Assembly (NCBI GenBank): GCA_964598695.1
Contig: CAZRDB010000082.1
Coordinates: 1 to 19,827, forward strand
DNA from: CAZRDB01 sp964598695
GTDB lineage: Bacteria > Armatimonadota > Zipacnadia > UBA1398
DNA length: 19,827 nucleotides
Direction: 5' to 3'
A model generated the notes under the pieces. It saw only the letters and a program-made list of their open reading frames with translations, did no database searches and was not told the DNA's origin. Below are positions 1 through 6,826 of this stretch, piece by piece (the stretch's first letter is position 1; every line of letters begins with the position of its first letter). The position numbers were made by a program, and so were the translations under genes.

Positions 1-916
1 TGGGCGTCCTTGTCGGTGTCGCCGATCCCGTTCGGGAAGTGCTGCCACCACTTGCCGTGGCCGTCGAGGAAGAACAGGTTGTTTCCGCCCCGGTGCACCC
101 CGGGGAAGACCAGGTCCTCCGGCTGGTACGGCAGCTTGTGCGCGCGGGCGGAGCCGTTGTCGGGATCGCAGTTCGCGTCCTCGAGCGTGGACCACTCCGG
201 CCCGCCGTCGGTGTCGGGCGCGCAGGCGTCGAAGAGCCAGGGCGTCTCGCTGGGCGCCGGGGCGTGGTCGATCGCGTAGTCGCCGGGCGCGATCCCGGCC
301 TGATCGTCCACGTGCGACATGGTCCAGGCGTTCATCGAGTAGCCGAAGACGGGGTGGCTGTTGGCCGGGCAATGGAAAGCGTACAGGTCGTCGACGTACG
401 GATCGATCCGCTGGAGCCACCCCATGCCATAGACCGGGTGGGGGGTGTCCCACGCGATGTACTCGCCGGCCACGAGCGCGACGCCGTCGTGGTCGCCGAC
501 ATACTCGGCCACCGCGAGGCCGGTCTGCTGCAGGTGGGCGATGCAGGCCGAGCGCCAGGCTCGCTCCCGCGTGCGCCCGTAGACCGGCAGCAGGATCGCC
601 ACCGCGTAGGTGAGGCCCACCTGAATGAGGCCCGCGTCCTCGCCGAGGAAGAGGTCGTAGACCAACCCGCCGTAGGCCGCCCAGCGCCGCGCCAGCAGGC
701 CGAGGTAGTAGTTGACGCCGCCGAAGGCCCAGTGCCACGGGCCGACCGTGAAGCCGTTGCCCGGCTGCGGGTGGCCGCCGGCGTCGAGCGCCGCCGTGCC
801 GAAGAAGCGCGTCTCCAGGAAGTCGANNNNNNNNNNACCGGCAGCAGGATCGCCACCGTGATCGCGATGATGGCCATCGCGACCATCAGCTCGACGAGGC
901 TGAACGCTCTGCGCAT
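1..916 (-). CDS. prepilin-type N-terminal methylation / H-X9-DG domain protein (partial, disrupted by misassembly)
   Basis: This is a type II/IV pseudopilin-like protein, expected to be an inner-membrane-anchored pilin or surface protein processed by a prepilin peptidase. The start is the ATG at 916, preceded by GGGAGGT. The N-terminus MRRAFSLVELMVAMAI has the class III signal pattern (basic tip, F+1, E+5, then a hydrophobic helix), but position -1 is Ala, not the usual Gly. The frame reaches VAILLP at the gap (827-836). The body resumes at about 604 with VYGRTRERAWRSACIAHLQQ and runs off the left edge. Joining 837 directly to 582 keeps the frame and gives the layout of the DUF1559-like family of Planctomycetota and Armatimonadota. 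H93-95 followed nine residues later by DG (60-65) is the H-X9-DG motif. The sequence at 605-826 does not belong to this gene. The family call is strong; the exact role is unknown. Confidence 0.8.
583..604. repeat. 22-bp direct repeat, copy 1
   Basis: This sequence is identical to 837-858 and encodes VAILLPV on the minus strand. It marks the junction where the FeoB-like segment passes into the prepilin body. The identity stops one base beyond 604 (c here, t at 859). It is best read as a shared k-mer that misled the assembler. Confidence 0.9.
605..826 (-). pseudogene. FeoB-like ferrous iron transporter fragment, probably a chimeric assembly insert
   Basis: About 74 codons are open in the prepilin phase. 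They read like a membrane (Gate) segment of FeoB: DFLETRFFG near the gap, then LVYDLFLGEDAG and VGLTYAVAILLPV. FeoB proteins have a comparable stretch of the type VDFLE..FG, DLL.G.YG, LTYA.AI.LP. The fragment is cut by the gap at 826 and runs into the prepilin body at the 22-bp repeat (583-604). There is no start, stop or GTPase domain. I infer that it comes from another locus or genome and was joined here because feoB and the prepilin gene share the codons for VAILLPV. The FeoB match is from memory of the family and has not been searched. Confidence 0.55.
827..836. other. scaffold gap (10 N)
   Basis: Ten unknown bases separate the FeoB-like fragment from the prepilin N-terminus. The round size suggests a placeholder, so the true distance is not known. 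Confidence 0.98.
837..858. repeat. 22-bp direct repeat, copy 2, abutting the gap
   Basis: This sequence is identical to 583-604. The contig to the right of the gap begins exactly with the first base of this repeat, as expected when a de Bruijn graph branches after a shared k-mer. In the prepilin frame it encodes the end of the N-terminal hydrophobic helix. Confidence 0.9.
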
Positions 917-1023
917 GGGGGACCTCCCGTCGGGGCGGAGGTGTTCGCCTGTGGGGTCGCGCGTCGCCGAGTCGCCGGATGCCTCAGTCGCCGTTCCCGA
1001 TGCCACATGCCGCACAAGAGCCT

Positions 1024-1045
1024 GCCGGCGACCGAGGCCGCCGGC
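1024..1045 (-). terminator. GC-rich hairpin downstream of the propeller gene
   Basis: A 7-bp stem (GCCGGCG at 1024-1030 with CGCCGGC at 1039-1045) encloses an 8-base loop. It lies about 48 bases after the propeller stop codon and before the prepilin start. There is no clear U tract (AGGCTCTTGT follows on the minus strand), so terminator function is only possible. The rest of 917-1092 shows nothing I recognise. Confidence 0.3.
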
Positions 1046-1092
1046 CGATCCTCAGATTCCGAGACGCGGGAGAGAGCCCTCCGTTACGCGGG

Positions 1093-2061
1093 CTACTCGC
1101 CCGGAGGAAGATCGTCCTCGCCCTCGTTCCAGTAGCGCCAGGAGGCGAAGACGATCCGCTCGCCATCGGCCGACCAGGCCGGGTCGAGGTCGTCGGCCGG
1201 GTGGGTCGTGATCGGAACCGCGCCGGTCCCGTCGGGGTGGACCTTCCAGAGGTCGAAGTCGTCGCCGCTGAGGTAGGCGAAGACGACCCACTGCCCACAC
1301 GGGGACCAGCAGGGGCAGCGGACATCGCCCTCGCGCTCGAAGATCCGGCGCTCGAAGTGGCCGGAGTCCGACATCACGCAGAGCGCGGCGTGCATGCCCT
1401 TGCGGGCGACGTACGCGATGTGCTCGCCGTCGGGCGACCAGGTGGGGTCCTCCGAATCGTAGCCCGGTCGCTTGAGCCGGGTGACGCCCGTGCCGTCGGC
1501 GTCCGCGACGTAGATCGAGTAGGCGCCGTCCTTGTTCGAGACGAACGCGATCCGCGTCCCATCGGGCGACCACTTGGGGCTCCGTTCCTCACCCGGGCTG
1601 ACGATCAGCGAGTGAACGCCGCCCCCGGAGGGATCCATCACGTAGATGTCCCACGAATCCCGGCGGTCGGAGACGAACGCGATCCGCTTGCCGTCGGGCG
1701 ACCAGCAGGGCATCGAGTCCCACGCCGGGTTGTCGGTGAGGTTGCGGAGCGAGCCGCCCTCCGGGTCCATCGCATAGATGTCCCACTCGCCGCCGCGCCA
1801 CGAGGAGAAGGCGATGCGCGCGCCGTCGGGCGACCAGCAGGGCTCGAAGTCGATCTTGGGCGAGGCCGTGAGGCGCGCCACGTCCTTCCCGTCCGGCGTC
1901 ATCGTGCAGATCTCCGCGTTGCCGTTGCCGAGCGCGAACAGCGTCGGCCCGATCCACTCCGGCAGGGCGGATCCGCCGGGCGAAGCGGAGAGCGGTGTGG
2001 CGATCCACACCGCCGCGAGCGCCGCGCACGAGATCGTGACAACCGCGATCAGGCGTCCCAT
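1093..2061 (-). CDS. secreted TolB-like six-bladed PD40 beta-propeller protein
   Basis: This is a predicted exported propeller protein, probably periplasmic or extracytoplasmic, and a binding scaffold rather than an enzyme. It starts at the ATG at 2061 with GGAGGT 5 bases upstream. Residues 1-27 look like a signal peptide (MGRL, a hydrophobic core, then ATPLSASPG). Six WSPDG-type motifs occur at residues 76, 120, 164, 208, 252 (WSPCG) and 296 (WSADG), exactly 44 residues apart. Most are followed by RIAF-type strands and preceded by a DIYxMDPxG-type strand. Six blades match the TolB propeller, but the protein (322 aa) lacks TolB's N-terminal domain and has no tol or pal neighbours, so it should not be called TolB. 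It is divergent from the GH172 gene and upstream of the prepilin gene on the same strand. Its ligand is unknown. Confidence 0.85.
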   Translation of the reverse strand: MGRLIAVVTISCAALAAVWIATPLSASPGGSALPEWIGPTLFALGNGNAEICTMTPDGKDVARLTASPKIDFEPCWSPDGARIAFSSWRGGEWDIYAMDPEGGSLRNLTDNPAWDSMPCWSPDGKRIAFVSDRRDSWDIYVMDPSGGGVHSLIVSPGEERSPKWSPDGTRIAFVSNKDGAYSIYVADADGTGVTRLKRPGYDSEDPTWSPDGEHIAYVARKGMHAALCVMSDSGHFERRIFEREGDVRCPCWSPCGQWVVFAYLSGDDFDLWKVHPDGTGAVPITTHPADDLDPAWSADGERIVFASWRYWNEGEDDLPPGE

Positions 2062-2213
2062 GGTGACCTCCGGTAGCCCCCGCCGGGGCGGGTGTGTTGT
2101 CCCCTCTTGTTCGCCGCGAGACGTCAGGCTCCTGGCACGCGTACGAGGGTCCCGCGGCGTGCGCGTCGAAGTGGCCGCCGGCTCACCACCACGGAGACGG
2201 AAGGAAGTCCTCG

Positions 2214-3701
2214 ATGCGCATCTGGTTCCTCACGACCTTCGCCCTCGCGATTGGCGGCGCCGCGCTCGCCCAGCAGGGGCTCGAGGGGCTCTATCTCCCG
2301 CAGGCGGGCCACTCGGCCCGCTCCTCGAGCGCAAGCCCCGACCTGGCGCGGAACGACGACTGCCGGCCGATCGCCCCCGGCGCCGACCTGGTCATCGCCG
2401 ACCTCGCGGGGCCGGGTGTCGTCCGCCACATCTGGTTCACCGTGGCCTCGTCCGACCCGTACTTCGGCCGCAACCTCGTGATCCGCTGCTACTGGGATGG
2501 CGAGACGACCCCGAGCGTCGAGAGTCCCCTGGGTGACTTCTTCGCCGTGGGCCACGGGATGCTGAAGACCGTGAACTCGCTGCCCGTGGCGGTCTCCTCC
2601 GAGGGACGCGGGTACAACTGCTACTGGCAGATGCCGTTCCGCCGGTCGGCCCGGATCGTCGTCACCAACGAGGGCGAGATCCCCTGCGGGGCCTTGTACT
2701 ACTACGTCGACTGGACGGCGCTGCCCTCACTGCCGCGCGACACGCGGCTGTTCCACGCGCGGTACCGGCAGGAGTACCCGGTCGAGTCGGACAGCGACTA
2801 CCTGTTGGCGGACATCGTGGGCGCGGGGCACTACGTCGGCACCGTGCTCTCGATCTACTCGTCGGAGGACGGCTGGCCCGGCGAGGGCGACGACCGCTTC
2901 TACGTCGACGGCGACCCGCTCCCGACGCTCTCCGGGACCGGCACCGAGGACTACTTCTGCGACGGCTGGGGCTTCCGGCCGTTCACCTACCCGTTCTACG
3001 GCGTACCGACGTGGGAGGGGTTCGACGAGGGCTCGCGCACGACGGTCTACCGCTGGCACGTGCCCGACCCCATCGTCTTCCGTCACGCGCTCCGCGCCAC
3101 GCTCGAGACGCGCGGCTGGGCGGTGCGCGGCCCCAACGGCGAGTGGGACGGCCACACCCTGCGGCCCGACAACTTCGCCTCGGTCGCCTACTGGTACCAG
3201 ACGGAGCCGCACAAGCCGTACGGCCGGATCGCGCCGGCATCGGTGCGCATGCCCTTCACCGAGAGCCGAATCGAGCTGGAGCAGGCGCTCGACCGGGCGA
3301 CCGTGGCCCCCGGCGCGCCGGCGGCCGAGCTGCAGGGAGGCGCGCTGTGGAGCGGACCCGACGGGGGCGGCCAGATCCTCTTCCGCCCCGACACCCGGGA
3401 GCAGGGCGTGATCGAGGCGCCGTTCGAGGTCGCCGAGGAGGGGCGCTTCTGCGTCAGCCTGCGCGCGACGACCTCGTACGACTACGGGACCTACCGGGTG
3501 GAGTTGGACGGCCGGCCGGTGGGCGGCACGCAGGACCTCTACTCGGCCGGCACGACGACGACGGACCTCCGTCTCGTTGCGGCCACGCTGACAGCGGGGC
3601 GCCACACGCTGAAGCTCACGTGTGTCGGCAAGAACGAGGCCTCGCAGGGCTATTACGTCGGTCTGGACGCGCTCGTGCTGCGGGCGATCCGACGGCTGTA
3701 G
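2214..3701 (+). CDS. secreted DUF2961 / GH172-family protein with C-terminal accessory domain
   Basis: The 495-aa protein starts at the ATG at 2214, preceded by GGAAGGAAGT. An upstream in-frame start at 2094 would bury the signal peptide. Residues 1-19 (MRIWFLTTFALAIGGAALA) form a signal peptide ending in ALA. The DUF2961 core (about 45-350) begins with RNDDCRPIAPGADL and PGVVRHIWFTV and contains the signature GTGTEDYF, with its Glu at residue 245. Characterised DUF2961 members define glycoside hydrolase family 172, acting on fructofuranosyl or arabinofuranosyl linkages through glutamates, so a glycan-acting role outside the cytoplasm is likely. The substrate cannot be read from the sequence. 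Residues from about 370 to 495 look like an added beta-sandwich, possibly carbohydrate-binding, ending in KLTCVGKNEASQGYYVGLDA. The stop lies 10 bases from the convergent kinase gene. Confidence 0.85.
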   Translation: MRIWFLTTFALAIGGAALAQQGLEGLYLPQAGHSARSSSASPDLARNDDCRPIAPGADLVIADLAGPGVVRHIWFTVASSDPYFGRNLVIRCYWDGETTPSVESPLGDFFAVGHGMLKTVNSLPVAVSSEGRGYNCYWQMPFRRSARIVVTNEGEIPCGALYYYVDWTALPSLPRDTRLFHARYRQEYPVESDSDYLLADIVGAGHYVGTVLSIYSSEDGWPGEGDDRFYVDGDPLPTLSGTGTEDYFCDGWGFRPFTYPFYGVPTWEGFDEGSRTTVYRWHVPDPIVFRHALRATLETRGWAVRGPNGEWDGHTLRPDNFASVAYWYQTEPHKPYGRIAPASVRMPFTESRIELEQALDRATVAPGAPAAELQGGALWSGPDGGGQILFRPDTREQGVIEAPFEVAEEGRFCVSLRATTSYDYGTYRVELDGRPVGGTQDLYSAGTTTTDLRLVAATLTAGRHTLKLTCVGKNEASQGYYVGLDALVLRAIRRL

Positions 3702-3711
3702 GCGGCGAGGG

Positions 3712-5922
3712 TCAGGCCTCGGGCAGTGCGAGCAGGACCCGGGTGCCCCGCGGCTCCGCGCTCTCGACGAGAAGGTCGCCGCCGAGGATGGCCATCATCG
3801 TGCTGTGGAGCGCGAGGCCGCGGCCGCCCGGCCGGTTCTCCACGCGCGGAGCGGCCGGGCCCACGCCGTCATCCTCGATCGTGAGCCGCACGCCGGCGCC
3901 GTGCGCGAGCGAGACGCGAACCGCGAGCGCGCGCTCGGGCTGGTCGCCCCGGCCGTGGGCCGCGGCATTGCGGAGCGCCTCGCGCGCAGCGTAGAAGAGC
4001 ACCTCGAGCGCCACGGGGGAGAGCCGTCCGGCGGCCTCCTCAGCGCCGGGCTGGATCTCCCAGCCGACGTGCTCGAAGGCGCCGCTCAGCGGGCCGGACA
4101 GCTCGCGTCCGAGCGCCGCCACGAGCCCGAGGCGCTCGACCTCGGGTGTCGTCGAGGGGATCTCGCGCAGGAGCCCGGCAAGCCGCCGATGCACGCCGGC
4201 CAGCTCCTCGACCACCGAGCCCGGCTGGGCGCCGCCGGCGGCCTCGGGCATGCGAAGCAGCGCGGCGTGCAGGCGGGGGAGGATCTCGTCGTGGATCTCC
4301 CTCCGCAGCCGGCGGTCGAGCACCTGGCTCTCGGCGAGGCGGCGACGCTGCAGCTCCATCAGCCGCTCGGCGAGCCGGAAGCCGGCCTCGGCGTCGAGCA
4401 GTCGTTCTGCCGCGAGCTGTGCGGTCTCGATCTCCTCCTGCGTGTAGAGGCTGCCGTGGGTCTTGGGGCCGAGCAGCAGGAGCCCCGTCATCCCCCGCTC
4501 GCCCCAGAGCGGGATCGCCCACGCGTACCCGGCGGAATCGCCGGGCGGCAGCACGACGGGGTCGCCGCCCGGGTCGCGCTCCTGGGCGAGGAGCCGGGCC
4601 GCCAGCTCGGTGGGGATGGCAAGGCCCTCGGGGTGGGTGAGCGCGCCGCCGATGAGCGGGGCGAAGGGGCCGGTGGGGACCAGGGCGAGGCGTTCGGTCT
4701 CGAGCAGCTCCTCTGCCAGCGCCCGGAGCGACTCCGAGGCGCCCCGAGCCGGGCTCCCCTCGCGGGGCTCGCGCAGTTCGTCGAAGACGTGGCGGCCGCG
4801 CACGAGGGGCCTCAGGCGTGCCGACTGGCGCTCCTGCGCGAGGAAGGTGAGCCAGGCCAGCACGGCGTACACGGCGACGGCGAGGACGGCGCCGACCAGG
4901 TGGCCCTCGCAGGGCCCGGGCCAGCGGTGGAGCGCGAGCGGTACGAGCACGGCGTAGCCGAGGGAGAGCAGGGCGGCGGTGACGGCGTGACGCCGCAAGC
5001 CGCGGCGGGGAAGGGTGCGCCCCGCGAAGACTTCGTAGGCGACCATCGCCTGGCCGAGGAGCAGGATCACGCCGCCGACGAGGGCGGAGATGGCGAGGTC
5101 CCACCAGGCGCAGAAGCGCAGCAGGTCGTCGTAGTCGCTCGGGATGCCGAGCAGGCCGTAGAAGCCGATGACGCCGAGGACGAGGTAGGCGATGGCGCAG
5201 CCGCTCAGCAGGATGAGGGCCGAGGCCGCGGTCAGCCAGGGGCGGGCGCGCCGGCGTCCGAGGTCGCGCCACAGCTCGAGGCCGTGCGAGGGGCGGGCCA
5301 GGGCCCGGGCGGGCGCGACGGTCGCGCAGACCACGAACAGCACGTAGGCGAGCGGGAGGAGGGGGACGCCGCCGAGGGAGGCGGTCTCGATCCGCACCAT
5401 CAGGGGGCGGTCGAGGAACGCGGGGATGCCGAGGAGCAGGCTTGCGCCCGCGACGGCGGCGCACGAGACGAGAAGCCAGGGCAGGTGGGCCCGACGGAGC
5501 GCCCGGCGCGCCTCGGTGGGCTGTGGCGCCCAGAACCCGACGTACCACAGGACGACGATGTGCCAGGCGAGCGGGAGGGCTACCGCGGGGAACCAGCCGA
5601 CCGGCCACCAGCTATGGAAGAGGCTCGTGACGCCGGCGATGCTCTCCTCGGACGCCGAGCGGGCGTTGTCGAGGAAGACGGCGGAGCCGAGGAACAGGCC
5701 GAGGCCGATGAGCCAGACGCCCCAGCTCCGTCGGGCCGAGGTCAGCACGGCCGTGAGGCCCAGGAAGACCAGCAGCAGCGCGTTGAACAGCGAGACGGAG
5801 AACGTGCCCGTGGCGCAGAGGTGGTCGCTCCAGCCGACCGAGGCTCGGGCCGACGCGTAGATGCGGGCCTCGCCGAGGACCAGGGCGAGGCCGAGCGCTA
5901 CCGAGGCTCCCAAGGCATCCAC
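3712..5922 (-). CDS. membrane sensor histidine kinase (multi-TM, GAF-like, HisKA_3, HATPase)
   Basis: This is the kinase partner of the upstream response regulator. Counting from the GTG at 5922 (736 aa), about ten hydrophobic segments lie between residues 4 and 362. A GAF-like region (about 380-505) is followed by a helical linker. The HisKA_3 dimerisation helix has RRLRREIHDEILPRLH with His544 as the likely phosphorylation site. The ATPase domain has an N box (EALRNAAAH, about 648), a G1 box (IEDDGVGP, about 682) and GGRGLALHSTMMAILGG. The start is uncertain: GTG 5922 and TTG 5913 both overlap the regulator's 3' end, and the longer ATG at 5967 has no better ribosome site. Overlap with the regulator implies coupled translation. 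What the membrane part senses is unknown. Confidence 0.85.
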   Translation of the reverse strand: MDALGASVALGLALVLGEARIYASARASVGWSDHLCATGTFSVSLFNALLLVFLGLTAVLTSARRSWGVWLIGLGLFLGSAVFLDNARSASEESIAGVTSLFHSWWPVGWFPAVALPLAWHIVVLWYVGFWAPQPTEARRALRRAHLPWLLVSCAAVAGASLLLGIPAFLDRPLMVRIETASLGGVPLLPLAYVLFVVCATVAPARALARPSHGLELWRDLGRRRARPWLTAASALILLSGCAIAYLVLGVIGFYGLLGIPSDYDDLLRFCAWWDLAISALVGGVILLLGQAMVAYEVFAGRTLPRRGLRRHAVTAALLSLGYAVLVPLALHRWPGPCEGHLVGAVLAVAVYAVLAWLTFLAQERQSARLRPLVRGRHVFDELREPREGSPARGASESLRALAEELLETERLALVPTGPFAPLIGGALTHPEGLAIPTELAARLLAQERDPGGDPVVLPPGDSAGYAWAIPLWGERGMTGLLLLGPKTHGSLYTQEEIETAQLAAERLLDAEAGFRLAERLMELQRRRLAESQVLDRRLRREIHDEILPRLHAALLRMPEAAGGAQPGSVVEELAGVHRRLAGLLREIPSTTPEVERLGLVAALGRELSGPLSGAFEHVGWEIQPGAEEAAGRLSPVALEVLFYAAREALRNAAAHGRGDQPERALAVRVSLAHGAGVRLTIEDDGVGPAAPRVENRPGGRGLALHSTMMAILGGDLLVESAEPRGTRVLLALPEA

Positions 5923-6635
5923 TTCCCCCGCTCGTCGAGCGCCAGCGGCCGGCCGGCCTCGTCCCACTGCAAGAGGCGGTCGGCCCGCACGATCAGCGCC
6001 GCGCGCGTCCGGGCGATCTTCTCGTCGGTCGCCGAGTCGGAGAGCCCCCAGGCGGCGTAGATCTGGCCGTTGACGCGGCTGATGGTGCGCTTGTCGCGGA
6101 AGCCCATCCGGGCCGCGATCTGCTCGTTGGTCATCCCCTCCGCCAGCATCCGCGCCACGTCGCGCTCGTGGGGCTCGAGGAGGTCGAACGGCGAGCTGGC
6201 GTCGCGGGCGCGCACCTCGTGGACCCGCTGCTCGACATCGGGGTCGATGAAGCTGCGTCCCTCGACGGCGTCGCGCAGGAGCGGCACCACCATCTCGGGC
6301 AGGAGGTAGTTCGACTTGCGGACATAGGCGTAGTGGCTGAGGATGCCGGAGCGGTGGAAGGCCCGGTAGTAGTCGTCATCGTCCTCGATCGAGTAGAACA
6401 CGACGGGCAGGCGGGGAAGCTCGCGCCGGATCGCGACCGCGGCCTCGATGCCGTTGAGCGCCCCCGCGAGCTGGACATCCATCAGGATCGCGTCCGGGGG
6501 GTCGGCCAAGCAGTGCTCGATGGCGGCCTCGCCCGTGTCGAGCGCCTCGGCCACCTCGGCGCCGGCGCGCCCGAGGCCCTCGCGGAGCGCGTCGCGGAGG
6601 CGCTGGTTGTCCTCCACAAGCAGCACGCGGAGCAT
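5898..6635 (-). CDS. two-component response regulator, receiver + LuxR/NarL-type HTH
   Basis: The 245-aa DNA-binding regulator starts at the ATG at 6635 (MLRVLLVEDN), with GGGAGG 7 bases upstream; an adjacent GTG at 6638 is an alternative. The receiver has the acidic pair E8/D9, phospho-acceptor D53 in ILMDVQL, Ser82 in the switch position and K107 in YVRKSNY. Residues about 150-200 (LLEPHERDVARMLAEGMTN, EQIAARMGF, then TISRVNGQIYAAWGL) form the C-terminal helix-turn-helix. It overlaps the kinase gene by about 25 bases and is divergent from the CreD-family gene across a 191-base spacer, so that gene and its own operon are natural candidate targets. This is inference from position. Confidence 0.9.
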   Translation of the reverse strand: MLRVLLVEDNQRLRDALREGLGRAGAEVAEALDTGEAAIEHCLADPPDAILMDVQLAGALNGIEAAVAIRRELPRLPVVFYSIEDDDDYYRAFHRSGILSHYAYVRKSNYLLPEMVVPLLRDAVEGRSFIDPDVEQRVHEVRARDASSPFDLLEPHERDVARMLAEGMTNEQIAARMGFRDKRTISRVNGQIYAAWGLSDSATDEKIARTRAALIVRADRLLQWDEAGRPLALDERGKWMPWEPR

Positions 6636-6668
6636 CACTCGGCCTCCCTTCGGGGCATCCGTGCCCCC

Positions 6669-6698
6669 ATCAAGCCCCCCAACCGCCGGGAGGGTCAA
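6669..6698 (-). promoter_or_regulatory. possible sigma70-like promoter of the two-component operon
   Basis: On the minus strand TTGACC (6698-6693) is followed after 18 bases by CTTGAT (6674-6669). The -35 matches the consensus at 5 of 6 positions, but the -10 only at 3 of 6. A transcript would start about 25-30 bases before the regulator ATG at 6635. I see no convincing promoter for the plus-strand gene in the rest of 6636-6826. Confidence 0.35.
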
Positions 6699-6826
6699 GC
6701 ACCCGAGTGCGTACCGGCGCCGGCTCAGGTGTCCGAGATACGGGCCTTGGGCCGTCGCGTGATCGACCGTGCCGGCCTACCGTGACGCTGGCGGAGCCGC
6801 TCCGCCGGTCCGAGAGGAGGACGTCG

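Noticed and set aside
605..826. Insertion element, intron or intein within the prepilin gene
   Set aside because: No transposase, terminal inverted repeats or target duplication are seen; the 22-bp repeat codes for protein in both contexts, and the contig edge falls exactly on it. A misassembly explains all of this better.
1093..2061. TolB of the Tol-Pal system
   Set aside because: The protein lacks the TolB N-terminal domain and no tolQRA or pal gene is nearby; only the propeller is shared.
2094..2213. N-terminal extension of the GH172 protein from the start at 2094
   Set aside because: The extension is not conserved in character, places 40 residues before a clear signal peptide, and the ATG at 2214 has its own ribosome site.
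3622..6060. Very long plus-strand open frame opposite the histidine kinase
   Set aside because: It is antisense to a gene with clear kinase motifs, has Gly/Glu/Arg/Ala-rich low-complexity translation and no domain. Such frames are expected in DNA of this GC content.
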